From Flectobacillus roseus (GTDB lineage: Bacteria; Bacteroidota; Bacteroidia; Cytophagales; Spirosomataceae), in the NCBI RefSeq assembly GCF_030056665.1, contig NZ_JASHIG010000008.1: DNA of 64,000 bases; one strand, written 5' to 3'. The notes under the pieces are model-generated. The model searched no databases. It was not told where the DNA came from and was given only the letters and a program-made list of their open reading frames with translations. Each line of letters starts with the position of its first letter. Position 1 is the first letter of the stretch. The translations under genes and the position numbers were made by a program. This document shows, in pieces, positions 40,213 to 50,782 of this stretch.

Positions 40213-41058
40213 ATGAAACGCTATATCTTACATACTGCATTCAATATTTATCATTTTGAGGCGACTCAATGGGAGCATTCAGTGCACAAGCATACCTATT
40301 TTGAGATTATTTTTATCCTAAAAGGACAAGGTCAACATAACCTCAACGGCAATTCGTATGACTACTCAGAAGGAGATGTATTTTTGGTGGGGCCTGAGGA
40401 TTTTCATGATTTCGAGATAGCCACGCTAACGGAGTTTTGTTTTGTCAGGTTTAATGAATCGTTTTTGAAGCATTCAACGCAGGAGGGCAATACTTGGCAA
40501 AAAATAGTAGATTCTTTACTTTATACTTCCTCACAAAGCAGAGGGTCAATTGTACATGAGTTGTCAGAAAAGCAAAAGCTTCATCATTTACTTCATGTGC
40601 TTGAAAGTGAATATCAGCGTCCAGAATCTCAGTATTTTGAAATTATTCGTGATAATCTTATGCGTAGTATCATGGTGATTTTGGCAAGGAATCTATTAGG
40701 ACAAAGTGCCGTCCCAATAGCCACCAATGACTCTGTAGAGGCGATTTTACGCTATATCAAACAACATATTTATGAACCTTCATTGCTTACCATCGAGCAT
40801 TTGGCTGAGGTTTTTCACTATTCACCTGCCTATATCAGTATTTTCTTCAAAAGACATACTGGCGAGCCATTGAAGCAATATATCACCAAGCTCAAAATGA
40901 GTTTGATAGAAGCCCGTTTGCAATATAGTCAACATTCTTTGACCGAAATAGCCGACGAATTTGGCTTTACAGATGAGAGTCATTTTTGTAAACAGTTCAG
41001 AAAATATACAGGAAAAACGCCGACAGCTTTTCGTAAAAAACGAACTAATTCGACTTAA
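40213..41058 (+). CDS. AraC-family transcriptional regulator
   Basis: A 281-residue protein from the ATG at 40213; the TTG just before it is rejected. The N-terminal cupin sensor shows VHKHTYFEIIFILKGQGQHNLNGNSYDYSEGDVFLVGPEDFHDFE. The C-terminus has two AraC HTH motifs: LAEVFHYSPAYISIFFKRHTGE and LTEIADEFGFTDESHFCKQFRKYTGKTP. It stands divergent from the Dabb gene and upstream of the sialidase-like gene in the same direction, so it could control either. Confidence 0.9.
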   Translation: MKRYILHTAFNIYHFEATQWEHSVHKHTYFEIIFILKGQGQHNLNGNSYDYSEGDVFLVGPEDFHDFEIATLTEFCFVRFNESFLKHSTQEGNTWQKIVDSLLYTSSQSRGSIVHELSEKQKLHHLLHVLESEYQRPESQYFEIIRDNLMRSIMVILARNLLGQSAVPIATNDSVEAILRYIKQHIYEPSLLTIEHLAEVFHYSPAYISIFFKRHTGEPLKQYITKLKMSLIEARLQYSQHSLTEIADEFGFTDESHFCKQFRKYTGKTPTAFRKKRTNST

Positions 41059-41183
41059 AGAAAGGTTTTTTGTCCTAACACTACCCCATAGACTTGGAGT
41101 ATAAAAATAGATGTTTTCCTTAAATTTAGAAAGAATAAGCAGCCCATTACCCAATTTTCACTCTTAAAATCGTTTCTAAAACT

Positions 41184-43034
41184 TTGAAAAAAATCCTTTC
41201 TATTCCCTGTATTCTGTTCAGTTTAGCCAGTTCTGGCGTGGCACAAACAGGAAGTGTCACAGAACCAGTACGTTATATCGGCGGTCAAACTGTTGATCCA
41301 AGTGTACACGAAGGGCGTTTGCGTTATGCTATCGGTACCGAAAACCGCCAGACGATGCGCGCTAACCGTACGCATCCCGAATATGCCGATGGCTATGGCT
41401 GGACTTACAACCATGCTTCTAATCTTTGTTATTGGAATAATACGTTTTATCAACAGTATTTGAGTAATCCAGCAGATGAGCACGTTGCACCTGGGCAAAC
41501 TTTAATTGTTAAATCAAAAGATGGTCGTCATTGGGAGAAACCAGAGGTGGTGTTTCCTCCTTACAAAGCGCCCGAAGGCGTGAAGATTCCTGCGGGTTAT
41601 CATGGTTATATGATGCACCAGCGTATGGGATTTTATGTGGCTCCTGATGGTCGTTTGTTGGTAATTGCCTTTTATGGACATACTGATGACCCTTTTGGAA
41701 AAGGGGGAATCGGTCGTGTGGTGCGCGAAGCCTACAAGGATGGTTCTTACGGACCGATATACTTTATACGTTATGAAAGTGAAGCCAATTGGAATGAGAA
41801 TAATACCTCGTATCCTTTCTATAAAAAATCAACGGATGCTGGTTTTGTCGCCTCCTGTGATGCTTTGCTAAAAGATAAATTGATGACTTTTCAGTGGTAT
41901 GATGAGGATCATGGCGTGGATGGGTTTTACAATGGCAACAAATCTGGACAAGCCTTGTCATTTTATCATCGTAAAGATGGAAAAGTGGTAGCTCTTTGGA
42001 AAAAATCTTTAGTAGCGCTTTCGGATGATGAAGGAAAAACTTTTTCAGAACCTGTCAAAGTACCTACTTTCTTGATGTCTGGTGGAAAACAATGGGGACA
42101 AAAAACAGATGATGGTCGTTATGCCATCAGCTATAACCCTATTGAACAAACGCAGTATCGTTTTCCATTGGTCGTGGTGACGGGCGAGGATGGAGTTTTG
42201 TTTGATAATATGTTATTGATTCAAGGAGAAGTGCCCGTGCGTAGATTTACGGGTCGCTGGAAAGATTTTGGACCTTGTTATATGCGTGGCATCGAAGAAG
42301 GAAATGGCAATCCTCCGGGCAATGATATGTGGTTGACCTATACCGTCAATAAAGAAGATGTATGGGTAAGTCGTACTCCCGTACCAATCCAATATGCAGT
42401 AAAAGGTATCGTTTCGGATAACTTTGATGCTTTGACTATAGAAGGCGCTGTACCCAACTGGAATATTTATGCACCAAAATGGGCACCGATAGAGGTAGTG
42501 AAAGCGCCTAGCAGAACAGGAAAAGCACTACAATTATCCGATACCGATTTGTATGATTATGCTCGTGCTATTCGAGTATTTCAAGAAGGAACTAGAGCAC
42601 AGACGAGTTTAGATATATTTGCAGATACTACTAATACAGGAAGACTCGAAATAGATTTGACCGACCAATTTGGCAATCGTCCTGTAAGAGTACGTTTTGA
42701 TGAAAATGGACAAATCATTGCTACTGATGGAAGTACCGAAAAGGTAGTTTCAGCTTATCAAAAAGGACAATGGTATAAAGTCGAGATTTTGACAGAGGCG
42801 AATACCCATGGTCACTATACGTTATTGATAAATGGTAAGAAGGTATTAGAAAAAGCACAATTGGCGGAGGCTGTGAAGTCTGTCGAAAGGTTATCGCTAC
42901 GCACGGGTGCTTATCGTAACTTTCCAAATCGCCAAACACCAAACGAAACTAATGACCCGCCTCTCAAAGGTGCAGATGAGCCTTGTTCGCCAACGGCATT
43001 TTATGTAGATAATGTTGTCATCAAAAGCAACTAA
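41184..43034 (+). CDS. Secreted sialidase/BNR-like six-bladed protein
   Basis: A 616-residue protein with TTG start at 41,184 and a signal peptide (KKILSIPCILFSLASSGVAQ). The first 400 residues contain BNR/Asp-box-like phrases (VKSKDGRHWEKPEVVF, LSDDEGKTFSEPVKVP), as in exo-sialidases and related sugar-active enzymes. The last 170 residues look like a lectin-like jelly roll: NFDALTIEGAVPNWNIYAPKW, ARAIRVFQEG. It could act on plant or host polysaccharide. It is preceded by the AraC regulator. Confidence 0.7.
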   Translation: MKKILSIPCILFSLASSGVAQTGSVTEPVRYIGGQTVDPSVHEGRLRYAIGTENRQTMRANRTHPEYADGYGWTYNHASNLCYWNNTFYQQYLSNPADEHVAPGQTLIVKSKDGRHWEKPEVVFPPYKAPEGVKIPAGYHGYMMHQRMGFYVAPDGRLLVIAFYGHTDDPFGKGGIGRVVREAYKDGSYGPIYFIRYESEANWNENNTSYPFYKKSTDAGFVASCDALLKDKLMTFQWYDEDHGVDGFYNGNKSGQALSFYHRKDGKVVALWKKSLVALSDDEGKTFSEPVKVPTFLMSGGKQWGQKTDDGRYAISYNPIEQTQYRFPLVVVTGEDGVLFDNMLLIQGEVPVRRFTGRWKDFGPCYMRGIEEGNGNPPGNDMWLTYTVNKEDVWVSRTPVPIQYAVKGIVSDNFDALTIEGAVPNWNIYAPKWAPIEVVKAPSRTGKALQLSDTDLYDYARAIRVFQEGTRAQTSLDIFADTTNTGRLEIDLTDQFGNRPVRVRFDENGQIIATDGSTEKVVSAYQKGQWYKVEILTEANTHGHYTLLINGKKVLEKAQLAEAVKSVERLSLRTGAYRNFPNRQTPNETNDPPLKGADEPCSPTAFYVDNVVIKSN

Positions 43035-43204
43035 GAAATCATATTGATGGTAGATACGCAAAGCCTGCGTCTCTATTTTTTTTGAACAATTTGCAATTCG
43101 CGAATTGCAAATTTGTGGAGATATTTCTAAAACATACAGAACCCGAGAGTTTTCTGAAATGATTTTGCTAAATTTTGAGAACCAATTTTCTCAAACTTAA
43201 TATT

Positions 43205-44194
43205 ATGGAAATCTTAGAAACCTTGTATCGTGAAATTGTAGGCTTTTTTAGCTTTAGTGGTCTAATCGAAATTATTCAGATGGATAATTATAAAGCCCTT
43301 TTAACCCAAGATGGCATCGGAAAAGCATTAGCTCCGCTTATTCCTGTATTGCTGGTCATTGAACTAATCCGAGCGTTTTTCTTCCAACGCTTGAGCTTCA
43401 CCCAATATAAAATCGCTTTTTTTACCTATATCTTCAATCGTGTTATTTCCAGATTCATCTCAATTGGGATGGTAGGTATTTGCATAGGTCTGTTTGAGCC
43501 TTATGCCATTTTCAAATCGGAGTTTACTTGGTATTGGTTTATTTATGGCTACGTGGTTTGGGAATTTGCCCATTTTGTGTACCATTATCTGGGTCATAAG
43601 GTGCGCCTATTCTGGTGTTTGCACTCAACGCATCATGCTTCCGAGTCTATGAATCTATCCATTACTTACGCTCACTTTTTCTTGGAAGGACCTTATGCCG
43701 ATATTATCCGTACTACGATTTGTATTTTGATGGGCGTCAACCCTCCGTTATTATTTTTGATTATGTTTGTCGATGGCACTTGGGGTGCATTTATTCATAT
43801 TGGTGAAAATCTAATGAAAGATGCTCGTCTGGGTTTCTTGAATAAAATTATTTTGACTCCCTCGCATCACCGAGTGCATCATGCGCGTAATCCTTTGTAT
43901 ATGGATACCAACTTTTGCAACTTACTCAATATTTGGGATAAGGTATTCGGAACTTTGCAAGACGAAAAACATGAGGAGGAAATAGAATATGGAATTACCA
44001 GACCGATGAAATCGGGGGATTTTTGGGATGCCTATTTTGGTGAAATTATCCTTTTAGCCAAAGACGTATATCATGCACCGACCATAAAAGACAAGGTGCT
44101 TTATATCTTCATGCCTCCAGGCTGGCACCATTCGGGAGATCATAAAACAGCATCGGTGGTCAAAAAGGAATATTTTGCTACGCAAAAACCGTAG
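43205..44194 (+). CDS. Sterol desaturase/fatty acid hydroxylase family membrane protein
   Basis: A 329-residue protein from the ATG at 43205; a TTG at 43,175 is a weaker option. Four membrane segments surround the His-box motifs: HFVYHYLGHK, HSTHHASE and HRVHHARN. These bind two iron atoms in the desaturase superfamily. Substrate unknown (lipid or sterol-like). No redox partner gene lies next to it. Confidence 0.85.
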   Translation: MEILETLYREIVGFFSFSGLIEIIQMDNYKALLTQDGIGKALAPLIPVLLVIELIRAFFFQRLSFTQYKIAFFTYIFNRVISRFISIGMVGICIGLFEPYAIFKSEFTWYWFIYGYVVWEFAHFVYHYLGHKVRLFWCLHSTHHASESMNLSITYAHFFLEGPYADIIRTTICILMGVNPPLLFLIMFVDGTWGAFIHIGENLMKDARLGFLNKIILTPSHHRVHHARNPLYMDTNFCNLLNIWDKVFGTLQDEKHEEEIEYGITRPMKSGDFWDAYFGEIILLAKDVYHAPTIKDKVLYIFMPPGWHHSGDHKTASVVKKEYFATQKP

Positions 44195-44344
44195 AGACGT
44201 TGCACGCAACGTCTTCGCACGAACAGTGGATGTCGCTATTGGGTATGTTGCGTGTAATTATTTATGCAATTTTAATAAACCTATATGGCAGACTGTGTAT
44301 GGTACTAAGATATTTTGCTGGAGACGTTGCGTGCAACGTCTCTA
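44193..44344. repeat. Two REP-like palindromes (GAGACGTTGC)
   Basis: GAGACGTTGCACGCAACGTCT at 44,193-44,214 and GGAGACGTTGCGTGCAACGT at 44,320-44,344 form hairpins at the 3' end of the desaturase gene and at the stop of the LytTR gene. Related copies are at 52,391 and 52,582. Confidence 0.75.
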
Positions 44345-45100
44345 CAAGGAAAAACTTTTGAGATTGTCATGATAAGAGATACCCGTTTCGATTTTGGTAC
44401 GCTTGCTGTCGTTGAGTGCTACGAGATATTTTCCACTAAAATGTTTTTCCAATTCCCTGATTTGGCTACCGTTGACAATACTCGAACGACTGATGCGAAT
44501 AAAATTGCTTGGCAATTTTTCGGATAAATTACTAATCGTATAATTGGTAATAAATTGCTTATTGTCTAGGGTATGTAAAAATACATATTTATCATCTGCT
44601 TGAAAAAAAGCTATATCCTGCAAGGCTATTATTAAGATTTTATCGCCTTGTTTTACTGAAATAGAATGTATTTCTTTCTTAGGTTTTAGGAGTTCTGTCA
44701 AACTTTGTAAGCTATCAGCTGAGATTTTTAGGGCTTGATTTTCGGTAAATTTCTGGAGCTTTTGCACGGCTTTATCCAAGCGAGCTTTTTCGATAGGTTT
44801 TAATAAATAGTCAATCGAATTTTCTTCAAATGCCTTAATCGCAAATTGGTCGTAAGCGGTTACGAAAATAACAATAGGCATAAACGTAAGCTTTTCGAGC
44901 ATCTCAAAGCCAGTCAAAATGGGCATTTCGATATCTAAAAATATCAAATCTGGTCTGAGATCTTCAATCAATTCTAAACCTTCTTGTCCGTTGAGTGCTT
45001 CGCCAATAATTTCGAAGGTATCGTCATATTCTTTCAATAATCTTTTGATACGATTAATCGAAATAGGTTCATCGTCGATTAGTATAGTTTTGTATGGCAT
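44342..45100 (-). CDS. LytTR-type response regulator
   Basis: A 252-residue protein. The receiver domain shows ILIDDE near residue 10 and a phosphoacceptor Asp at residue 56 (LIFLDIEMP). A LytTR DNA-binding domain fills residues about 145-250 (SVKQGDKILIIALQDIAFFQADDKYVFLHTLDNKQF). It is transcribed downstream of the 45,210 kinase, its probable partner, and lies 109 bp from it. Confidence 0.9.
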   Translation of the reverse strand: MPYKTILIDDEPISINRIKRLLKEYDDTFEIIGEALNGQEGLELIEDLRPDLIFLDIEMPILTGFEMLEKLTFMPIVIFVTAYDQFAIKAFEENSIDYLLKPIEKARLDKAVQKLQKFTENQALKISADSLQSLTELLKPKKEIHSISVKQGDKILIIALQDIAFFQADDKYVFLHTLDNKQFITNYTISNLSEKLPSNFIRISRSSIVNGSQIRELEKHFSGKYLVALNDSKRTKIETGISYHDNLKSFSL

Positions 45101-45209
45101 GAGTCTTAATTGTTAGTTGTGAGTTGTAAATGGTGAATTTGGCGTTCGGCTTTCAGCTCTCGGCAAAAATATTTCTCATGAATTTAAGGGAGCTTAAAGC
45201 AAGATATGG

Positions 45210-47375
45210 CTATCGATTCATGATAACAATTTCGATGATTTTGGGATTATTTTTAAGTTCTAAGGACGCTTTATTGCCATAAAGCAATTTAAGTTTTTCT
45301 TTAACACTTCTCAATCCAAAACCACCACCCAATGTTTCCGAAAAAGAAGGTCCGTTGTCGTGAATCTGAATCGTCAATAAATCATTGGCTTGTTTGATGT
45401 TTATTTCAATAATACCATTCTCGGCTATTTTTGAAATACCATGTTTGATGGCATTTTCGACCAAGGGCTGAAGTAAAAATCGAGGAATTTGTTGAGAAAA
45501 TAAACTTTCATCACAGTCGATCGTGTAGGAGAGACGATGTCCAAAACGAACCTCCTCGATACTCAAATAAGCCCTGATAATTTCTAGTTCATCAAAAAGT
45601 GAATGAAAGCTTTCATCGGTTCGACCCGTCGTATATCTAAAAAGCTTTGATAATTGTATTGTCATTTCTTCGGCTTGATTAGGCTGCTCATGAATCAATC
45701 CAGCAATGCTATTTAAAGCATTATACAAAAAATGAGGATTGATTTTTGCCTCCAAAGCATCCAATTGCGCTTTGGATTTGAGCTTTTCTAAGTTGAGTAA
45801 TTGATATTCTTTTTCAGAAATTTTACGGTTGATATTCCTGTGCTGAAACCAATAATATAAAAATGCCCAACTGATAAAAGCAGGTAATACCATATAAAAA
45901 TAAATTGCCATTGGCACACTGTATGCCCAAACATTGGTACGAATAATGCTCCATTGTAAAATTTCGGAAGAAGCGAATGCACAGCCCATCAAGGGTAAAA
46001 ACTTGACTTCATCGAGCGGAATTTTTGGCTCGATGAATGTCAAAAAAATGTAACAAGCCAAGGTTGCCGAAAATCCAGCAGCAGTGGTCAATAGCACCAT
46101 ATCTGGCTGAATAGCTGAAAAATCAATTTGCCATTTACCCAGTATTTCTAAAGTAAAATAAGCAATACTCGTAATTCCGTAACCGACAAGCAAGCAAAAA
46201 ATGATACTAAACCCTAAGTCATAAGGAGGTTTTAGACTAAAAGGTTTTGGACTATCCACCATTTCAAAATGATTACTTGGTGTTGAAAAAGTGGACTGTG
46301 TGTTTTCTACTGGCTTTTTTTCAAGATTGATGTTGGGTTTGGTAGTGTTATCTTTCGCAAAGGCGTCTGTAGGTTTGATTGGCTCAAATGGTTGATTGTT
46401 TTCACGAATCTTTATTTTTCCTCCCAATGTTTTGACGCTTACCGTTGGCCCTCCTCCCAGGATGGTACCATGAATAGTATCATTAGTCATCAAACCCTTA
46501 AAATCAGTAAGCGGTGGTACTTGTATACGGCTTCCCGAAACATCCAAATTCATAGGTTGATTGAGAGGCATTGTGATTTTAATATTTCCTCCTGAAGTAT
46601 CAAACCAAGCATATTGGCTTAGAGACTGAATATCAGCGGAAATATTTCCTCCTTTGGTGCTTACCCCAATATTCCCATGAATATCATTCAGGCGAATATT
46701 ACCGCCCAAAGTATGGCATTCAAAAGAGCCTTCTATGCCAAAAGCTTCTATTTTACCACCCCAACTCGAGCCATTAATGGAACCTTTATGGTTTTGGACA
46801 AGCATATTCCCGCCTTTGGTGTCCAAACGAATATTAGCTTGGTTATTGGCCACATATATATTGCCACCCATCGTCGACACATCGATATTTCCTTGACAAG
46901 AAATCAGTTCGATTTTGCCTCCCATGGTTTTTCCTTTGAGGCTACCCATGGTATTTTGTGCCAAAATTTTTCCACCCCAAGTTTCAAAAAAGTGATTGCC
47001 TCCAATACCTTTCAGTGAGACATCGCCCCCGAATGTTTTGGTTTGCGAGTTCAAACGAGTGGGAATATAGATTCGAAAAGAAGTACTTTGAAAATTAAAC
47101 CAGTTGAAAACATTAAAGTATCTTGGTTTGGCATAAATACTAAAGGTATCTCCCGATTGTTCAAAACGCAAATCATGTGTATTATGGTCAAACTCAAGAA
47201 GGGGATCACTGTAGATAAAAAAGGTAAAAATGCTTCTGACGCTGGCATAGATTTCTACTTTAATGGTATTCTCGTCGTGCGCAATTATTTCGAGATCACC
47301 AGTAAAATTTTGAAGGTCTAGGGTATTAATAGCTTCAGCTTCAAAAGTTTTTTCAAAAGTCGGTTTATTATTCAT
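45210..47375 (-). CDS. DUF4097-like beta-helix fused to LytS-type histidine kinase
   Basis: A 721-residue protein from the ATG at 47375. Residues 1 to about 330 form a repetitive DUF4097 (adhesin-like) beta structure with many GGKI/GGNI turns (for example TKGGNMLVQNHKGSINGSSWGGKIEAFG). About four membrane segments follow (370-520). The C-terminal kinase is of LytS/HPK7 type: QLDALEAKINPHFLYNALNS with the acceptor His near residue 548, and the ATPase boxes ENAIKHGI and DNGPSF. It lacks a signal peptide, so the beta-helix would stay in the cytosol. This fusion is unusual. Confidence 0.85.
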   Translation of the reverse strand: MNNKPTFEKTFEAEAINTLDLQNFTGDLEIIAHDENTIKVEIYASVRSIFTFFIYSDPLLEFDHNTHDLRFEQSGDTFSIYAKPRYFNVFNWFNFQSTSFRIYIPTRLNSQTKTFGGDVSLKGIGGNHFFETWGGKILAQNTMGSLKGKTMGGKIELISCQGNIDVSTMGGNIYVANNQANIRLDTKGGNMLVQNHKGSINGSSWGGKIEAFGIEGSFECHTLGGNIRLNDIHGNIGVSTKGGNISADIQSLSQYAWFDTSGGNIKITMPLNQPMNLDVSGSRIQVPPLTDFKGLMTNDTIHGTILGGGPTVSVKTLGGKIKIRENNQPFEPIKPTDAFAKDNTTKPNINLEKKPVENTQSTFSTPSNHFEMVDSPKPFSLKPPYDLGFSIIFCLLVGYGITSIAYFTLEILGKWQIDFSAIQPDMVLLTTAAGFSATLACYIFLTFIEPKIPLDEVKFLPLMGCAFASSEILQWSIIRTNVWAYSVPMAIYFYMVLPAFISWAFLYYWFQHRNINRKISEKEYQLLNLEKLKSKAQLDALEAKINPHFLYNALNSIAGLIHEQPNQAEEMTIQLSKLFRYTTGRTDESFHSLFDELEIIRAYLSIEEVRFGHRLSYTIDCDESLFSQQIPRFLLQPLVENAIKHGISKIAENGIIEINIKQANDLLTIQIHDNGPSFSETLGGGFGLRSVKEKLKLLYGNKASLELKNNPKIIEIVIMNR

Positions 47376-47569
47376 GGCTATTGGGATAAACAAGCTTTGC
47401 GGAGGCAAAGAATGCTAAGTTAAATTTAGTGAATTGTTGAACAAGATTTTGTTTGATTTCTGATTCAAAACAAGTCAAAACACTAAATTTTCAGAAAACC
47501 TTTCCGACAGATGAGGGATTTGGCAGGATAAACTGGGGAAAAATGGGAGGGAATATTTTCTAAAAACAA

Positions 47570-47599
47570 AAACCCGACAGTCAAGCGACCGTCGGGTTT
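47570..47599. terminator. Hairpin with T-run, terminator of katG
   Basis: AAACCCGAC pairs with GTCGGGTTT, followed on the minus strand by TTTTTG. It lies 31 bp past the katG stop. Confidence 0.75.
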
Positions 47600-47629
47600 T
47601 ATTCACCAACTTAATAATCTAGTCAATCA

Positions 47630-49885
47630 TTATTTTAAATCAAAACGATCTAGGTTGGTTACTTTTGTCCAAGCTGCTACGAAGTCTTTTACGAATTTCG
47701 CATGTGAGTCTTGGAAACCATATACTTCGGCAATTGCACGAAGCTCTGAGTTTGAACCAAAGATTAAGTCAACTCTTGAAGCTGTCCATTTCACTTCACC
47801 CGTGATACGGTTGCGACCTTCAAATACTTCTTGGTCGTCTGTCGTAGCATTCCAAGTAGTTGAGAAATCTAATAAGTTTACAAAGAAATCGTTTGTCAAC
47901 GCTTCAGGACGGTGAGTAAATACCCCAAGAGATGATTTATCCCAGTTGGTATTCAATACACGCAAACCACCTACCAAAACAGTCATTTCTGGAGCTGTCA
48001 AAGTCAATAATTGTGCTTTGTCGACCAACATTTCTTCTGAAGAAGTTGTATATTTTTTCTTTTTGTAGTTACGGAAACCGTCAGCTAATGGCTCAAGTAC
48101 TGCAAACGATTCTACATCTGTTTGCTCAGCAGTAGCATCTGTACGTCCTGGAGTAAACGGTACTGATACCTCAACACCTGCATTTTTAGCAGCTATTTCA
48201 ACACCTACGTTACCAGCCAACACAATTACGTCTGCCAATGATACCTTTTTACCACCTGATTGTGTTGCATTGAATTCTTCTTGGATAGAAGTCAATGTTG
48301 ACAATACTTTCGCTAATTGCTCAGGGTTGTTTGCTTCCCAGTCTTTTTGTGGAGCCAAACGTACACGAGCGCCATTTGCACCGCCACGTTTGTCAGAACC
48401 ACGGAAAGTAGATGCCGAAGCCCAAGCAGTAGATACTAATTCTGAAACTGATAAGCCAGAAGCAGCGATATTTGCTTTCAACGCAGCGATATCATTTTCG
48501 TCAACTAATTCATGGTCAACAGCAGGGATTGGATCTTGCCATACCAAGTCTTCAGCAGGAACTTCTGAACCTAAGTACAATGCTTTAGGTCCCATGTCGC
48601 GGTGTGTTAATTTGAACCATGCACGAGCAAAAGCATCAGCAAATTCATCTGGGTTTTCGAAGAAACGTCTTGAAATTTTTTCATAAGCAGGATCAAATCT
48701 CAAAGCCAAGTCAGTTGTAAACATGATTGGCGTGTGGCGTTTCGATGGATTGTGCGCATCTGGCACAGTGTCGGCTCCCATACCGTGTTTGGGAATCCAC
48801 TGATGAGCACCTGCAGGGCTTTTGGTCAATTCCCACTCATAACCAAATAAGTTCCAGAAATAGTTGTTACTCCATTTAGTCGGCGTGGTAGTCCATGCAC
48901 CTTCCAAACCACTAGTAATCGTATTTTCACCATTACCTGAGCCAAAAGAGTTTCTCCAACCTAAGCCTTGTTCTTCGATAGAAGCTGCCGCTGGTTCTGC
49001 GCTTACATATTTGCCTGGGTCAGCTGCACCGTGTGCTTTACCGAAGGTATGTCCACCTGCAATCAAGGCAACAGTTTCTTCGTCGTTCATCGCCATACGA
49101 CCAAATGTATCACGAATATCGTGTGCAGCAGCCAATGGATCAGGGTTGCCATCTGGACCCTCTGGGTTTACATAAATCAAACCCATTTGTACAGCAGCAA
49201 GAGGGTTTTCTAAGTCACGCTCACCCGAATAACGGCTTTTCGGACCACCGCTCAACTCTAGCCATTTGTCTTCAGCACCCCAATAAATATCTTCTTCTGG
49301 TTCCCAGATGTCTTCACGACCACCACCGAATCCAAAAGTTTTGAAGCCCATTGATTCAAGAGCGCAGTTACCTGCCAAAATCATCAAGTCAGCCCATGAA
49401 AGTTTACGTCCATATTTTTGTTTGATTGGCCATAGCAACAAACGAGCTTTATCTAAGTTTACGTTATCTGGCCAGCTATTCAAAGGAGCAAAACGCTGAG
49501 AGCCCGAACCTGCACCGCCACGACCGTCGGCAGTACGATAAGTACCAGCACTATGCCATGCCATACGGATAAAGAATGGGCCATAATGACCGTAATCGGC
49601 AGGCCACCAATCTTGTGAAGTTGTCATTAACTCAACAATTTCCTTTTTAACTTCGCTCAAATCCAATGATTTAAACTCTTCGGCGTAGTTGAAATCCTCA
49701 CCCATAGGATTAGACAAAGTAGAGTGTTGGCGAAGGATATTCAAACGTAATTGATTTGGCCACCAGTCTTGGTTTCTTGTACCACCGCCTGCGGCATGTC
49801 TTGCTGGCGCAGGAGCAGAAGCACCGTGATGGAATGGGCATTTACCTCCCTCTTGAGAACCGTGATTTGATGAGTGATGTTCCAT
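47630..49885 (-). CDS. katG: Catalase-peroxidase
   Basis: A 751-residue protein of KatG type, which decomposes hydrogen peroxide and carries peroxidase activity. The distal active-site block RMAWHSAGTYR is present (with catalytic Arg, Trp and His), as is the proximal heme block GGHTFGKAHGA. The N-terminus has a cysteine/His-rich opening (GGKCPFHHGA) common in these proteins. It stands alone with a terminator 3' and a 357-bp leader region 5'. Confidence 0.97.
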   Translation of the reverse strand: MEHHSSNHGSQEGGKCPFHHGASAPAPARHAAGGGTRNQDWWPNQLRLNILRQHSTLSNPMGEDFNYAEEFKSLDLSEVKKEIVELMTTSQDWWPADYGHYGPFFIRMAWHSAGTYRTADGRGGAGSGSQRFAPLNSWPDNVNLDKARLLLWPIKQKYGRKLSWADLMILAGNCALESMGFKTFGFGGGREDIWEPEEDIYWGAEDKWLELSGGPKSRYSGERDLENPLAAVQMGLIYVNPEGPDGNPDPLAAAHDIRDTFGRMAMNDEETVALIAGGHTFGKAHGAADPGKYVSAEPAAASIEEQGLGWRNSFGSGNGENTITSGLEGAWTTTPTKWSNNYFWNLFGYEWELTKSPAGAHQWIPKHGMGADTVPDAHNPSKRHTPIMFTTDLALRFDPAYEKISRRFFENPDEFADAFARAWFKLTHRDMGPKALYLGSEVPAEDLVWQDPIPAVDHELVDENDIAALKANIAASGLSVSELVSTAWASASTFRGSDKRGGANGARVRLAPQKDWEANNPEQLAKVLSTLTSIQEEFNATQSGGKKVSLADVIVLAGNVGVEIAAKNAGVEVSVPFTPGRTDATAEQTDVESFAVLEPLADGFRNYKKKKYTTSSEEMLVDKAQLLTLTAPEMTVLVGGLRVLNTNWDKSSLGVFTHRPEALTNDFFVNLLDFSTTWNATTDDQEVFEGRNRITGEVKWTASRVDLIFGSNSELRAIAEVYGFQDSHAKFVKDFVAAWTKVTNLDRFDLK

Positions 49886-50242
49886 TTTATAAATTGTTTA
49901 GTTTTTTACGGTAAAATATTGTCAAAAGTAAAATTCCGCATTAACATTTGGTAATATGTCATTGGTAAGGTTTTTCACTTTGAATGCTAAGTTTTACTAC
50001 CATAATATTAGTAATAAAAAAAGGATTTTTCCTTGATTCGATGTTAAAATTACGATAATAATAATTATAAGTCAAATTGATTGTTTTTATTGAGATATAG
50101 ATTTTTGCTATAATGTCATTCTGAGTGAATAGAGAGGGATTTGCCGAAGAAAATGGGTAAAATAGGTGTAAAAAATTGAGAAATTATTTTTTGAATATGT
50201 TTAAGTGTTGACCTAAACAGCGAAAATATCCCTTTATATGAT
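49886..50242. other. Upstream region of katG, no gene
   Basis: AT-rich 357 bp with short runs such as AATAATAATTATAAG. I see no convincing operator palindrome. It holds the katG promoter. Confidence 0.5.
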
Positions 50243-50782
50243 TTATCTTTTTCTAATAAAATGAGATTGAACCAAACTCCCCAAACAGATGCAAGAAGAA
50301 GTCAATTCAAAGGTCAAAGTTTCATGAAGATCACCAAAAAGAGAGTATCCACCTCCGAGTAATAAGGGAAAGGTCGTAATAATCATTTCATCGATAAGGT
50401 CTTCTTTCAAAAAATGTTGAATAGTTTTTCCTCCATCAATATAAAGTCGAGAGAAGCCCTTCTCATTAATTTGAGTCAATATCTCGGTAAGCGTACCTTT
50501 AACCAAAAATGCTTTGCCATGATATGCTTCTGGAATTTCAAAAAGGGTATTACTCAATACAAATACAGGTTTGGTGTAGGGCCAATCGCAGTCAAAGCCA
50601 CAGACTGTTTCGAAGGTTATGCGCCCCATTACTAGTGCATCCATACGGTTAGCGAAATCAAAATAACCCATATCGTCGCCCTCAGGGTTAGGAACAGAGT
50701 CGAGCCAAGCAATGCCTCCATTTTTATCTGCGATATAACCATCGAGGCTCTGAGCAATGTAAACTGAATTTTGTGTTTTCAT
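50243..50782 (-). CDS. Dihydrofolate-reductase-like (RibD C-terminal) protein
   Basis: A 179-residue protein from the ATG at 50782. SVYIAQSLDGYIADKNGGIAWL opens the RibD_C/DHFR fold, followed by DALVMGRITFETV (the MGRxTxE motif), a VLSNT strand and RLYIDGGKTIQHFLKEDLIDEMIIT. It probably reduces a pteridine- or pyrimidine-like compound with NADPH. It is not the essential DHFR. It lies alone between katG and kptA. Confidence 0.85.
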   Translation of the reverse strand: MKTQNSVYIAQSLDGYIADKNGGIAWLDSVPNPEGDDMGYFDFANRMDALVMGRITFETVCGFDCDWPYTKPVFVLSNTLFEIPEAYHGKAFLVKGTLTEILTQINEKGFSRLYIDGGKTIQHFLKEDLIDEMIITTFPLLLGGGYSLFGDLHETLTFELTSSCICLGSLVQSHFIRKR

